Shown here piece after piece: positions 33,599 to 44,202 of a stretch of DNA of 64,000 nt. Location of the stretch: assembly GCA_963922205.1 (NCBI GenBank), contig CAWUHX010000267.1:1-64000 (forward strand), given 5' to 3'. Every line of letters starts with the position of its first letter. Positions within the stretch are counted from its first letter, which is position 1. The position numbers and the translations under genes were made by a program. The notes under the pieces were generated by a model, which searched no databases, had not been told where the DNA came from, and worked only from the letters and a program-made list of their open reading frames with translations. This DNA is from Romanomermis culicivorax. Its lineage: Eukaryota > Nematoda > Enoplea > Mermithida > Mermithidae.

Positions 33599-33611
33599 CA
33601 CTGCCCCTCAG

Positions 33612-35399
33612 GCCAGATTTGTGAAATTGAGTGAACACTTACAAATTACGTTGGTACAGTTGTTTTTGACAATAAAATTGACCTTGGTAGCATCACTGTT
33701 TCTAGGGGTGAGTTTGTCAGCACCGGCGGCTCAGTATCAATTTTGGGGTCTCCCAAGAAGCGGACATCCACTTGAGTTACCCCAGCGTGTAGAGTGTAAA
33801 CCACCGCAATCTTGATGGAGCCCGCGGCGCATGAATGTTACGGTGTATGTCCCTAGCTCAGACCCGATTACAGCCACAGCGTGGAAATGCACATTGCACT
33901 CCCGCAAAGTCTGCACCAACACTGGTTTCTTCGGCTCTAGGGGCATTACTGCAGACGTCATCACCACTCAGCACTTAGCGCCTGCGGCATGTACCCTAGC
34001 ACATCGGACTAAGATGTTTGGTTCACAAAAACTTGTCGGCATTCGCCCTGGCTTTTATAGCACAAACCAAACATTTGAAGTGATGTACGAATGGTGCTGC
34101 AGCGACGTCTGCAAGACAGTGACTAACCTCTTCATCGAGGAGGGACAAGTCGCTTCGTGGGACGGCACTACGGCCCTAAGCACCTTAGGCGATGTAGGTG
34201 GATGCAGTCCCACTGCAGGCCAGTGCACTACTCTAGACGGGGTCATTGTCTGGCCTGCAAAAAACTTCACGGCGCGGTGTCATTATCACCCCAAGGGAAA
34301 TTACACTGCATCCATGTCAGGGAACCACGTCATCATCGATGATCTACAGGTTGCCCTCAAGATCCCGGGAAACTCCTGCGTCTTCCAACTGTGCCCAGAA
34401 CTACATTCCACCACAGTCCGGACGGATCAGGGTCTTCTCCTTCGCATCCACGGGAGATACAATTTGACCCAAAACTTGTTCAGAGTGGCAACGGACAGCC
34501 GTCCCGATCCTGTCAATGCCAAACTGAACTATCTGGCTCAGCAGATCAAGGAGTCGGAAATTAACGGTTTCCGGTTCACGTGGCTTGAGCTTTGCTCTCA
34601 CGCTCAACGCTATCTTGATCTGACTTGGCAGTTGCTTCGCTTCGACCCCACCCTGGGTGCCCCGGCATTCCTCCAGAGGAATGACCTGACGGCGGAATTC
34701 ACAGGCGATGCGCTGACAATATGGCCGTGTCAGAAGGTCAATGCCACCTACGTTTACCACTCGTACCGGGTGGGGAACGTTTGCTACAAGTACTTACCTG
34801 TACAGGTTGGCGGCACCATCTACTTCGCCACCCCCGGTGGTCCGGATCTCATTAAATCTAGCCCAATTGTGCCGTGTCATCACCACTTTACCGGGATTTT
34901 CCGAAATCGCTCGGGCTGGTTTACTGAGTCTGGCGCCGTCCATGTGAGCCACATCCCACTGGAACTCTTCTGGAAGCAGCGTTTCAACATCACTCACTTT
35001 GAGGCACCGGCGCTCTTCCATGACCAGTTGGCAATGACCCCTTCAAACTTTGCCTTCTTTTAACAGTACGTTTACAAGACTGAGCAAATTGAAGCGGTAC
35101 TCAACCGGCTGGTAAACTTTACCGCTGGTCTATCCCTGCAACCAGACGCCATTTACCAGGCCTTTGCAGGGGTAGGAACCGACATCAAGGCCTCGCTGGA
35201 AGGTGTCGGTTTGGCAGCAAACCATGTTATTACGGGTCAACAACACACCCTCGCCCAGGGCTTGCATGCTGTCCTGAGCAGGCCGGTCCAGTTGATCTTT
35301 AACATCCTAATTACCCTGACAGTGCTGATCGGTGCTGGATACCTTGCCTATCTTGGTGTATCTTATTATCTCAGCTACCGTCTGCGGAGCAAACAGGTC
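33612..35399 (+). pseudogene. env: envelope-like glycoprotein, internal position, copy 1 (two nonsense codons)
   Basis: A hydrophobic segment (33,645-33,720) ending in small residues is a signal peptide. The ectodomain is rich in Cys (WCC, CSDVC, QLCPEL) and has about eight N-glycosylation sequons. A hydrophobic transmembrane segment lies at 35,289-35,370, followed by basic residues. Nonsense codons interrupt it at 33,813-33,815 (TGA) and 35,061-35,063 (TAA); copy 2 has sense codons at both points. It is in the same frame as gag upstream and the protease domains downstream. A CCCCTCAG acceptor at 33,611 could allow expression from a spliced message. Envelope proteins would mediate membrane entry; I cannot assign this one to a known viral glycoprotein class. 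As it stands, copy 1 cannot make it intact. Confidence 0.7.
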
Positions 35400-36480
35400 A
35401 GGTTTGTTAGCCGTTTCTCGCCGTTGGGTCTTTACCGCAAAGTCCAGCGCTGGATCCGTTTTCACTACGTGCAAAACGATGTGCCCTCCCAGCTTGACCG
35501 AATCACACCGTGTTTCGTCATGCTGCTGGATACCAAGGAAACTCCTGCTTTCCTTGACACGGGTTGCCCACGCACTATCATTAGCCAACGTCTTCATAAG
35601 GCCTTGGCTAAAGAAAGTCCGAAGGCGGTCATGGCGTTCCAGCAACATCACGACTTTAACCCATTGATGAGCATCAATGGTAAAGCCGTTCATACCATCC
35701 TTTCGGGACCATATGAAATCATGTTGCCCGGAAACCGCCAGCCGAACACACGGATCGATATACATCTCCATGTGTGCAAGACTATGTCTCCCTTCTGGGC
35801 ACCTGTTGACCTCATACTCGGACTGGACTTCTTAGAACAGTTCAAGAACATTATGCTTGATTACCAACGTAATGTTTGTCGGCTGGATGCGGTAGAATTA
35901 CCCCTCCTGCTGACCACGCCGGAGATTGACCAGATCGACCCCTGGTGGGAGAACACCCGTGCTCTCTCGCGAAACTCACACAGGTCGGGATCACGATCGC
36001 GGTCCAGGGCTTCGTCCATCTCTCGGCCACACTCACAGGCCTCCTCAGTTGCCTCATCACGTGGGTCAACTAGGGGATCCCGGGCCTCTTCTAGACGGGC
36101 AAGTCGTCATCTGTCGACCTTGCACGGGTCAGGTTGCCCTCGACCTCCGCCTGGAACATCTCCAGTTACGCTAGAGAAAGGCCGATACCGTGAGCCAAGT
36201 GATTCAGATGCTCCGGCATCGCCCGTGCCAAACGCGCCTCCGCTATCGGACACCGAGATTGAATCACTAGGAGCTACTCAGAGTCCGAAGGATCACTCAG
36301 ATCATGTACTAACGGTGCAGGATGAGTCCACCCTTCTGAATGACCCGGAACCCTCCGTCGGATACGCTCTAGTAGGTCTACTACGTCGTACGGGACTGCC
36401 GATTCCAAAGCGGTCCGGTAAGACCAAACACGCTTGTGGTGCCACCACACCTGATTCCGGTCATGTGGTCACTGCTTTTT
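35211..36480 (+). CDS. first retropepsin-like domain and Ser/Arg linker, copy 1
   Basis: Directly after the transmembrane segment and a basic stretch is a retroviral-protease-like fold. It has a hydrophobic strand, then FLDTGCPRTIIS (Asp codon at 35,556, codon 116 of this open segment), a flap-region stretch, and the closing LILGLDFLEQF motif (alternate Leu-Leu-Gly). The linker that follows (about codons 245-330) is Ser/Arg/His-rich, SRS-like. In copy 2 the DTG reads DMG, so this domain has lost its usual Thr there. Its position next to the membrane span suggests it faces the cytoplasm. Start at 35,211 is nominal, because the frame is continuous with the envelope region except for the TAA at 35,061. 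Confidence 0.65.
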
Positions 36481-38318
36481 ACCCAAATGATATTCGGACA
36501 CCCCATATCAAGGTTCTCTTCAACAACTGGGTAGAAGCAAAGGCACTGGTCGACACAGGAGCTGTTTTCTCACTCCTGGACCACAAGTTAGCGGCCCAGC
36601 TGCCCAACTTGTCACTATCACCAACCAGGGCACGCCCTATCGCAGCCAATGGGTCCCCGATCCCACTGCTAGGAGCAGCCTACATCACAGTTACAGTGGC
36701 TGATGTCTCTGAACGGATTCAGGTCCAAATACAGGAGAACTGTTCAGCTGAACTGGTCCTTGGAACCAACTTCCTCGGCCGGTTCAATTGTGTCAGTTTG
36801 AACTGGGAGAAATCCTTCCTCCAGTTCAAAGAAAGTAGAATCCCCTGTGACGGTCTCATCCACAGCCCACCTTCTGCCCCTGGTGCTTTGCCCCTGAAGG
36901 ACTTGGTGATTCTAGAGCCTCGCTCCCTGACACGATTCACTGTCCCTGTCCCACCAATCTATACAAACGTGCCTGAGGTGGCCTTCTTTCCGAAGCACCT
37001 CACCGGATCTCAAAGACACGTATATTTTGCTGGAAGCGTGAGTACCGTGACCAACGGTCACATACCACTTCAGGTAGTCAACCCGAGTACTCATTCCGTG
37101 GTTCTCTACCCGCACACGACCATCGGTCATGTGCAGATGCATAGTGAGCCCTCACGGGAATCACCGGTCGACTCAGACACCGTCCTCGATCGTCAGTGGG
37201 TCGAGGCCAACGCTGTAATCTCACCGGACATCTCCCCTCGGGACCGGGCAGCCTTACTCGATCTGCTGGTTGCATACACCGACCTTTATGCTCTTGATGA
37301 AAAGGACACAGGTTCCACTGATCTCGTCCAGCACGAAATCAGCACGGGCGATGCCCGCCCAGTCCGCCGTTTCCCTTACCGGTCCTCACCTAAGGAAAAG
37401 GATCTCATCATGCAGGAGGTCAAGGCGCTCCAGGAGAAAGGTATTATTCGGCCCAGCATGTCTCCGTGGGCTACTAATACTGTCCTGGTGCGCAAGAAAA
37501 ACGGTTCTCACCGTATGTGTGTTGACTTTCGTGGTCTTAACGAGGTCACAAAAAAGGATGTCTACCCTCTCCTGCGGATAGATGACATTCTCGACACACT
37601 CAAGGGTATGAAGTATTTCACTACCCTTGACCAGGCTAACGCTTATTGGTCAATCCCGATTGCCGAGGCGGATAAAGAAAAGACGGCTTTTAATACGCCT
37701 ATTGGACTTTACGAATTCAATTATTTGCCTTTCGGTTTATGCAACGCGCCAGGGACATTTCAACGCCTTATGGACCTCCTCCTTACTGGAATCCAATGGC
37801 GCACGGTTCTGACTTATCTCGACGACATTTTGGTGTTCGGGAACTCTCACACCCAAATGCTTGAGCGCCTGGCAGATGTGTTCGCCCGTCTTCGCCGGGG
37901 TGGAATGAAGCTCAGACTGAGCAAGTGCAAATTCTCGCACTCAGTGGTAGAATACCTAGGCTATCGCATCTCACAGAGCGGCCTAGAACCTGACCAAGCC
38001 AAGCTGGCCGCCGTCCAAAACCTACCCATTCCACAAAACGCCAAAGACATCAAGTCCTTCCTAGGCCTCGTGTCTTACTACAGGCGTTTCATCCCTGGTT
38101 GTGCCCGGCTCAGCGAGCCACTCACCAAGCTCTTACGGAAGGAAACTACTTTCCAGTGGTCAAAACCTCAGCAGGAGGCGTTCGATGAACTCTGCCGCCT
38201 GCTGACCAACCCTCCTATCCTGCGCCATCCGGACTTTTCGAAATCCTTTATCCTTCAAACTGATGCGAGTATTTCGGGGATAGGAGCGGTTCTTAGCCAG
38301 TTAGACGAACATGGATAA
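36481..38318 (+). CDS. pol: second retropepsin domain, RT and start of RNase H, copy 1
   Basis: A second protease-like unit has ALVDTGAVFSLLD (Asp at 36,552, codon 448) and LVLGTNFLGRF about 70 residues later. Reverse transcriptase follows from about 37,370. It has the KKNGSHRMCVDFRGLN fingers block, TLDQANAYWSIPI, LPFGLCNAPGTFQRLMD, the YLDD active site at 37,815-37,826, and a SFLGLVSYYRRFIP connection. RNase H begins with FILQTDASISGIGAVL and is cut by TAA at 38,316-38,318, which is a sense codon in copy 2. The RNase H remainder continues in the same frame after the stop. The order PR-RT-RH-INT is gypsy-type. Confidence 0.85.
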
Positions 38319-38619
38319 GACCATCCTGTCGCGTACGCCAGCCGAGGGTTAACAGCGGCCGAGAAAAACTACTCCATTACAGAACTGGAGACTCTCACTG
38401 TTGTCCATTTCGTCAAGCACTTTCGACCATACCTCTTCCAGCACGAGGTGGTCGTTCAGACTGACCATACCGCGGTCAAAGCAGTGTTGGAGAAGCCTAA
38501 CCCCTCTGCTCGGATTGCTCGGTGGGGACTCGCGCTCGCCGAATTCAAACTTACAATTCGGCCGCGAAAAGGTCAGTCTAATGATAATGCAGACGCATTA
38601 TCACGCCTGCCGGATCCTA
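38319..38619 (+). pseudogene. RNase H remainder, copy 1, downstream of nonsense codon
   Basis: The frame after the TAA continues RNase H: YASRGLTAAEKNYSITELE (catalytic Glu block), then VVQTDHTAV (Asp), then the closing NADALSRL block (Asp). All expected acidic residues are present. With the stop, RNase H is split and integrase would not be made from the main frame without readthrough. Confidence 0.75.
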
Positions 38620-40118
38620 ACTCCCTCACCGGTCAGAGTATCGATGATACTCCCCTCTACAGACCTGAGGGGCATGTTATGATGATCACCGATGGTGCGC
38701 AGCACCTGGCGAGATCAAGAACCTTGACCGATGGTGTGCAGCATCTGGCGCGTTCAAGTAATTCAGCACCGATCACTGTTGGCGCGGAGCGCCCGGTACG
38801 ATCAGAGTCTTATGCCGAGATATCGGTTGGTGCGCAGCACCCCAACCTTTTCGCTGCTCAGCTGGAGGATCCGGAATTAGCCGACATCATTCGCTCCCTT
38901 AAGCCTCTGGGCGACCAGAATGGTGTGCGCGGCTACCATCTGTTGGATAACGTTCTTCAGAAATGGACAGGCGAGTCCAATAAGATCGTCATACCCCGAT
39001 CCATGGTTACTACCATTATCCGTGCCCATCATGATGACATCTTAGCTGGACACTTTGGTGCTAAACGTACTGCGCGGCTCATTGCTCGCAGATACCACTG
39101 GCCTTCCCTCAGTCAGGATGTCAAGTCCTTCTGTCAGCGGTGTGATCTTTGCCAACGGAATAAGCCCGCTCGACAGAAAACCACTGCGACCCTGAAACCT
39201 ATCACCATCACGGGACCGTTTCACCGGGTAGGTGTCGACTGTATGGGACCAATGACCACTAGCGAAGCTGGCAACCGTTTCATCGTAGTCTTTATCGACT
39301 ACTTTACGAAATGGGTCGAGGCTTTTGCTACTCCGGACATCACTGCGCACACCATAGCCCGGCTGTTTGTAACGCAAATTGTCTGCCGGCACGGGGCACC
39401 GCAGATTCTTCAGTCAGATCGTGGCACTGATTTCACATCAAAACTGATGACTGAAATCACTGCGATCTGCACAACGAAGAAAATCCACTCTACCGCCTAT
39501 CACCCGATGACCAACGGCCAAGTGGAAAGAGCTAATCAGACGCTAGCCACACGGCTACGTATGTATGTTCATCAAGGACATACCGATTGGGATGAACACC
39601 TACCATACGCTGTGTTTGCCGTCAATATCAGCATGAATGAGTCAACAGGGTACTCGCCCTTTGAACTCATGTACGGTCGCACACCCATGCTCCCTGTTGA
39701 TGCCGCGCTCTCATTCAACCCTCCGGCCCATATCATTAATGTTTCCTCATATGATATGGAGGTCAAACGTCATTTCACGAATGCGTTAACCCTAATCCAG
39801 AGTCGGATTGAGAAAGCACAGGAAGCCTATGCACGGTCGTACGACCGGAAGGCACATGATGTCTCGTACAAAGTAGGGGATCAGGTGCTCAAACTGCCCA
39901 CCTCCAGCAAACGTGGACTCACTCCTAAATTGCTGCCCATCTACGATGGACCCTACCTTGTAACAAGTGTGGCATATCCCAATGTCACACTTCGTCTCGA
40001 GATGAATCAGGAAGACACTGTACATGTCAACCAGCTTCGACTTTACGTGTCCCCTGAACAACCGAGTGAAGCAGAGGATACACCTCCCACTTCACAGGCA
40101 ACAGGTTCGGCACCCTAA
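38620..40118 (+). CDS. integrase, copy 1
   Basis: After a linker of short repeats (DGAQHLARS, DGVQHLARS) comes an HHCC zinc domain (His near 39,027-39,053; CQRCDLC at about 39,132). The catalytic core has Asp at 39,237 (VDCMGP), Asp at 39,417 (QSDRGTDF) and Glu at 39,525 (GQVERANQ), giving D-x59-D-x35-E, the canonical integrase spacing. The C-terminal part has YDGPYLVTSV, a GPY/F module typical of gypsy integrases, and ends at TAA 40,116-40,118. Integrase inserts the cDNA; the ATTC duplication is consistent with its 4-bp staggered cut. Open in the same frame as the upstream parts. Confidence 0.9.
38685..38850 (+). repeat. hairpin-coding micro-repeats in RNase H-integrase linker
   Basis: Four short palindromes fall within about 160 bases of coding sequence: GGTGCGCAGCACC (twice), GGTGTGCAGCATC and GGCGCGGAGCGCC. 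Each sits in a repeated peptide context (DGAQHLARS and relatives, GAERPVRS). The set is also present in copy 2 at about 62,870-63,030. Confidence 0.6.
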
Positions 40119-40716
40119 TTGTATCCCTCAATAAGCCGGGACTTTACACCGAATCTGATTGACCCACATCTTGATGCAGAGGTCCCCGATCCGTAACTCA
40201 AGATGCATTCTCTTCATTGTCCCCGCTTACGGACGAGGACGTCCTTTTTCGAAGGACCGCCGTGCCCCTCACGAAGTATCCACTCTTGTCCATGCTGGAT
40301 CTTAGCGGATAGAAGAGAGCGTTCAGCAACCTAAGCGTCACGCCTTATGCGCATCCTCACGCGATAGCCTACACCTCACTGGGTGCATCCTCTGCGATAG
40401 CCCGACAATCTGTACCTCACTGGGCGCATCCTCGGCGATAGCCTACATCTTGCCCTGAAATTTTTTTTCTTTTCTGTGTTCTAGACTTTCGCACAGGATA
40501 TTCAATGTCGGCAACTTCACGCGTCAACAACCCCCGGTTACCATACCGCAGGACGAATTACGATCAAAGAAGGCTTCATCCGCTGACAACCCAACGGACT
40601 TATTCGACCACTCCCGCCGTCACACCTTGGAATGACCCACGACCACGGACACGCCGTACAAAACCTCACTACTGACCACTGCAAGGACGAGGACACCCTT
40701 TTTCGAAGGACCGCCC
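40119..40716 (+). other. 3' untranslated region of copy 1
   Basis: No gene. Three units of about 42 bp with GCATCCTC..GCGATAGCC and CTCACTGG lie at 40,349-40,450. A direct repeat of ACGAGGAC plus CCTTTTTCGAAGGACCGCC occurs at 40,233-40,261 and again at 40,687-40,715, immediately before the 3' LTR. No classical polypurine tract precedes the LTR, so plus-strand priming must use a weak purine run or this repeat. Confidence 0.6.
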
Positions 40717-42173
40717 TGTCACATGCCGCTCAATTCTCCAACGTCACGTGATCCCGATCATGCCGACATTTTGTTATTTTTTCATGTTTCGTTTATTACT
40801 CGATTATGTTTTTGTTATTTCATTTTTACACATGCATTTTACGTTCATTTTTATATTTTTCATGCATTTCTATGTTTCGTTTTGTTGTGTTTTTATTTCT
40901 TTACAAACGGGGGCTACAGTAGGCCCTTTAGCTAAAAACTTCCGCCAGTCGTGCTCCACGAGCACATGGCTATTTTTGGTGCGCTCATGCACCTCTTATC
41001 ATCAAAAATTAGCGTCGTTTTTGTTACGCAAAACGACTAGCTAAGAAGTTTTAGCTAAAGACGTTCATATGCTTAGCATAGGCACTGCAGCCGGCCTCAG
41101 TGCTAAACGCATGTGAATGAAAAAATGTCTATGTGCTCATAGGCATCCTCTGCATCGCGTCTAGCTGCAGAAGTTAGCTTGAGCGCCGAGAAACTCCGCC
41201 CAAGCTGCAGCTGTAGCCAAACATGTCCTTAAAAGGACATGTTTCTTTAGTTTTTCGCTCATTCTTGGGTTCACCAAGCTTTGGTCCGGTTGTAACTCCG
41301 CGTCCGCCGCCCTTCGTCGAATTTGCATATTTTTATTGTACACCCGTGCGTCCGCCGCCTTACTACCAATAAATTTGCATAAATTTACCCTTGTTCACTG
41401 CGTCCGCCGCTCCCCACCTACAGTACCCCGCTGCCCATCAGTGCCAGGTGTCCGACCGCCCCGGTTCGTGAATTAAACGTTGGAGTTTCGCCTCCCGCTC
41501 GCTCCCGCTCCCTCCCGCTCACCGCCGCTCGCCGCCGCTCGCCACTAGGACGTTTTGAGGATCGTATCCCCGCTCCCAGTGCCAGAAGACCGAAAGCATC
41601 CAGGGACTTGCCGCCCGTTGCGCCGTAATCGCTTGAGAAACAGGACTAGGTGAGTCTTCTCAGGGGATTATTGTTATTTGTGGGTTATTTGTTGGGAAAT
41701 CCTTCCTAAGTTGGTTTCCCAAGGTTTCCACAGATAAGTAGGGCCTCCACCTCTCAGGTTCGGGCTAAAAGGGGCTGTCTGGTTCATAATCGGGTCCCAT
41801 AAATTAGGTCATTTTACGGGTGACCCTGTCCCCACTCTCACTGAGTAGGACTCGGGGATTGTCGCACCTAGCCTGGCAGCGTTGTCCATTACCCTACAGC
41901 AAGACCCCAAGGACAACACACGAGAACCAACTATAGACCTCTCTATAGCCACCATTTGCCAGGTTAGGCCCCAACGCCAACTTGGGAAGCCTGGGGAAAA
42001 TGCCAGTATCCATCAGGAGTCACAGCCTATTACTCACTGTAATAGGATCAATCTGATATGGTTCACCATCAATGTGACGTCTAAAACACGGTATTACCTG
42101 ATGAGATACCCAAACCTCCCCAGCTCTCCCAAATTAAACATGTCATACACGTGACATGGCGTAAAATGTGACA
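40717..42173 (+). repeat. 3' LTR of copy 1
   Basis: Same length as the 5' LTR. About five substitutions were seen by hand (for example TTTCGTCC versus TTTGGTCC, and GACATCT versus GACGTCT). Ends ATGTGACA and is followed by the duplicated ATTC. Confidence 0.95.
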
Positions 42174-43710
42174 ATTCCATTGCTTTACAGGTTACCCAAA
42201 AAAGCGAGATTGGTCGATAATTTTTTGCTGGAGAAATATCGCCTTTTTTGTGAATCGGGATAACGATAGCATGTTTCCATAATTTCGGCAAGGACCCCGT
42301 GTGATAAGAAACTTCAAATATAGTACTGAGAGGTTTATTGAGAACATGCTTGAGTTTCTTAAGAAAAAAAGCACATAACCCATCAGGTCCTAGAGCAAGA
42401 GATGGTTTAAGTTTACCAAGAGCTTCCAAAACAACTTCATCACTAAAAGTTACTAATCCAGTTTGGTTGTTACACCTGGGAGGAAATAAGGGTTGAGTTC
42501 CATTATCATATGTGAAAACTGAACTGATATACTCATTGAAGAGATTAGACATAATTTTTTCGTCATAAACATTTTCGCCATCTAAATTCTTCAAACAAGG
42601 AATCGAAGAAGTCGATGAGAGCCCTGTTTTTACAAACCTATAGAAAGATTTCAAGTTTTTGGATTTCAACAAATTTTTTTCTTGGTTGGCATAGTGACCA
42701 TAAATTTTGGCCTTAACTTGAGAGCAGACAGATTTATATTGAAACTTGAGCTCATTGCTGTTTACTATTTTCAGCCTTTTCCAGATTGATTTTTTCCGTG
42801 CTTGAAGTTTGGTAATGTGCCGGGGTAAATATTTCATTGACGTTGATTTTTTTAATGGTATAAAAGTAGAAATACATTTGTGAAGAATTGATAATAAAGC
42901 TGAGTAAAAGTCGTCTACAGTGATATAAGTAGAAAAAACAATATGCCACTGGATATTAGAAAGATATGCTACAAACAACCCATAATTTCCTTTAGTAAAA
43001 TCCCTGTTTTTTGAGGTAAAACACTTAGAAGAAGTAGAACTACCCCTGAAGGAGAAATTAATGCTGCAATGATCACTAGAAGAAAATGGGGAATCAGTAT
43101 TAACATCGAAAACCAGAGTGCTGGGTATACATAGAACCAAATCAAGTATGTTATTTTTACAAGTAGGTTCACTAACAACAGAAGTTAGGCCAAGATAGCG
43201 AAAACAGTTCAAGAAAGTTTGACGAGTCTCATCAATGGGAAGAGGAACAGGTGAATTTATGTTTAAGTGTGGCAGATTAAAATCACGTAAAACTACACAG
43301 TTAGTAGTATTTTCAGTGTGGTTTTGGATTATATCACAAATGTTTTGAGCTAAAGCAATGTCAGGCTGAGGAGATCTGTAACAGAGAATAAACCGAATTT
43401 CACAAGTGAATATTATTAAATTGCATAAAATAACTTCTGGACTAGCTGAAAGTGTCGTGATCTTAAAGGATAACATTTTCAACGATTTTTTATATATTAT
43501 GGCTACTCCACCTGTTGGGGATGTACTTATGGTAGTAGTAATCCCACATCTATGCAAAATTGGTGAATCGACAAAGTTACGATTCAACTTAAAAGAGCAA
43601 TGTTGGATCATTCTCATACTTTGGTGTGTCGTGGGCGAGTCCCGTCCGTTTTCTTTTATATTATTCTTTTTAGGCCCAATAAAGGCAAGCATCGACAGCC
43701 TGACACACAT
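42174..43710 (-). pseudogene. LINE (CR1/Jockey-type) endonuclease and RT, 5' half
   Basis: The minus-strand frame encodes the second part of an AP-type endonuclease. It has PTGGVAIIYKKSL, then VVLRDFNLPHLN (Asp and Asn kept, the usual Gly before Asp is Arg), and SSSDHCSINFSF (catalytic Asp-His). A linker and the RT fingers follow (KLKPSLALGPDGLCAFFLKK, then AIVIPIHKKGD, NYRPISL). It ends at the LTR-element insertion point and continues at 25,887 in frame. The N-terminal part of the endonuclease and any ORF1 are missing, typical of 5' truncation near 43,710-43,760, where an ATT-repeat tract begins. Confidence 0.85.
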
Positions 43711-44202
43711 CTATTTGCATAATAATATTATTATTATTATTTATCATTCATTATTTTATTACTTGCGCAATAAGCGGAAGTGGGAGTTGTCTTACACAGG
43801 ATCCGAAGCCAAGGTAAAGCCCCAGATGCTTTGGATATTATTGTAGTGAGTTCTGTGTACTTGTGTTAACCTTTAGGAGGCATCTGGGGAGACCCTGAGT
43901 GCCCATCAATTGCAAGAGTTAGAGTTTCCAGTTACTTATTAGTGACTGAAGGTTGTGTTTGTTTCTGCTTAAGGACTGTTGCACTGCGTTTACTTGATTG
44001 CTAATAGGAAGCTCCTTTGAGTGACCTACAGTAGTCAGTTGAACACAAGCCAATAAGACTTGAGTTATATTGCTGACATCTTTGACCTAAGCAGAGGAGT
44101 AAACATAACAAGTGGTGGCTTCTGACACTTGCAATACGGAAAACCGCAGTCACTCGAGGTGTCACAAAACCTAAAGGCTTTTATAAAGACTTAGGACTCA
44201 AA
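43711..44202. other. LINE 5' border and leader of second gypsy element
   Basis: An ATT-rich microsatellite (about 43,722-43,755) marks the LINE end. Beyond it, TGGTGGCTTCTGACAC at about 44,114 resembles a tRNA primer binding site for the element that follows. I could not identify a matching LTR pair. Confidence 0.4.

Larger units (their letters stand above)
25888..42173 (+). mobile_element. complete 16.3-kb Ty3/gypsy-type LTR element with internal env (copy 1)
   Basis: Identical-length 1,457-bp LTRs begin TGTCACAT and end ATGTGACA. ATTC flanks both sides (25,884-25,887 and 42,174-42,177), a 4-bp target duplication. The two LTRs differ at about five positions by hand count, so the insertion is recent on an element timescale. 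Order: LTR, primer site, 3.7 kb leader, gag, overlapping ORF, envelope-like region, two retropepsin-like domains, RT, RNase H, integrase with GPY motif, about 600 bp 3' region, LTR. The YLDD RT box and D-D-35-E integrase place it in Ty3/gypsy. At 16.3 kb it is far longer than the usual 5-8 kb. It interrupts a LINE. Confidence 0.95.

Noticed and set aside
33612..35399. Assigning the envelope-like protein to a named viral glycoprotein class (phlebovirus-, chuvirus- or herpesvirus-like)
   Set aside because: Signal peptide, sequons, Cys pattern and membrane span are clear, but I saw no diagnostic fusion-loop motif. Naming a class would be a guess.
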